Assembly (NCBI GenBank): GCA_029207755.1
Contig: JARCOQ010000006.1
Location: 20,930,890 to 20,994,889, forward strand
DNA: 64,000 nt
Source: Chamaea fasciata
Lineage: Eukaryota > Chordata > Aves > Passeriformes > Sylviidae
Direction: 5' to 3'
Below the pieces are notes generated by a model, which did no database searches, was not told the DNA's origin, and was given only the letters and a program-made list of their open reading frames with translations. Position 1 is the first letter of the stretch; every line of letters begins with the position of its first letter. Of the stretch, positions 63,536 through 64,000 are shown piece by piece. The position numbers and the translations under genes were made by a program.

Positions 63536-64000
63536 GAATGGCTGGGATTGGAAAATACTTTAAAGATCATCTAGTTACAACCCCACTGCCATGGGCAGGG
63601 TACCTCCCACTAGGACAAGTTCCTCAAAGACTATCCAGCCTGGCCTTGAACATTTCCCGGCATCTAGAATTTCTACGGGCACTTGTTCCCATCATCACCA
63701 TCCACAGAGTAAATATTTTTTCCTAATATCTAAACCCCCTTGTCCTATCACTACATGCCCTTTTCAACAGCCCCTCTCAAGCTTTCTTGTATTCCCCCTT
63801 TATATGCTGAAAGACTGCTATAATATCCCTCTTGATCTTTCTCTTCTGCAGGCTGAAGAACCCCAAGTCTCTTAGCCTGCCTTCACAGGAGAGGTGCTCC
63901 AATCGTATTTCTGGCCCTCCCCTGGACTCACTGCAACACTTCCACATCCATCTTGGGTGTCCTAGAGCTGGACACAGTACTTCAAGTCAGCTCCCAGGAG
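63536..64000 (-). mobile_element. CR1 LINE, 3' end in window, continues beyond edge
   Basis: Reverse-oriented CR1. On the plus strand it opens near 'GGCTGGGATTGGAAAATAC' and 'ACTGCCATGGGCAGGGTACC'. It continues through 'CCAGCCTGGCCTTGAACATT', 'CTTGTCCTATCACTACATGC' and 'CTTCTCTTCTGCAGGCTGAA'. At the window end it reaches 'GAGCTGGACACAGTACTTCA'. It covers the 3' UTR and the end of the reverse-transcriptase frame. The 94-codon plus-strand frame is antisense and spurious. It is cut by the window edge at 64000. Confidence 0.93.

Overview
This 64 kb window looks like a gene-poor, AT-rich stretch of a bird nuclear genome, most likely a passerine. The bird call rests on several CR1 LINE fragments with typical 3' ends and on many solo long terminal repeats (LTRs) of avian endogenous-retrovirus type. 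I found no intact host protein-coding gene, no tRNA or rRNA gene, and nothing prokaryotic (no operons, CRISPR or insertion sequences). Nearly all open reading frames in the window are short and look like chance.

The one clear gene-derived feature is an intronless retrocopy of the spliceosomal DEAH-box helicase gene DHX8 on the minus strand (about 44.8-47.7 kb). It is truncated at its 5' side and broken by two in-frame stops and two small frameshifting deletions. It still carries an uninterrupted 550-codon helicase-core frame. Retrocopies are uncommon in birds, because CR1 does not efficiently mobilise polyadenylated mRNAs, so this is the most noteworthy element here.

Layout. 0-10 kb: AT-rich unique sequence with an old CR1 (2.15-2.95 kb), a GATATA-type microsatellite and a small hairpin. 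10.3-10.9 kb: an LTR. 12.1 kb: a perfect 23-bp inverted repeat. 12-21 kb: unique sequence with AT, poly-T and AC/poly-A simple repeats. 21.3-22.2 kb: a degenerate, internally repetitive LTR-like block. 22-30 kb: unique sequence with one CR1 tail. 30-30.9 kb: an LTR (family A) split by a nested, oppositely oriented LTR (family B). 31.4-32.1 and 34.2-34.5 kb: CR1 pieces. 38-44 kb: two minus-strand LTRs, a possible pol remnant, and a 2.8-kb segment in which C strongly exceeds G, followed by a promoter-like block and a 27-nt tandem repeat. 44.8-47.7 kb: the DHX8 retrocopy. 48-52.5 kb: a putative LTR, a family C LTR and an ERVK-type LTR with a 6-bp target duplication. 58-59 kb: a GC-rich block and a retroviral-type LTR. 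60.7-64 kb: two further LTRs with perfect 5-bp target duplications and a CR1 that runs off the window end.

The elements do not form a pathway. They record repeated retroelement insertion into a neutral, AT-rich region. I found no evidence for a novel multi-gene system. The best leads are the DHX8 retrocopy, the datable nested LTR with its empty-site counterpart, the long perfect hairpin, and the strand-asymmetric segment.
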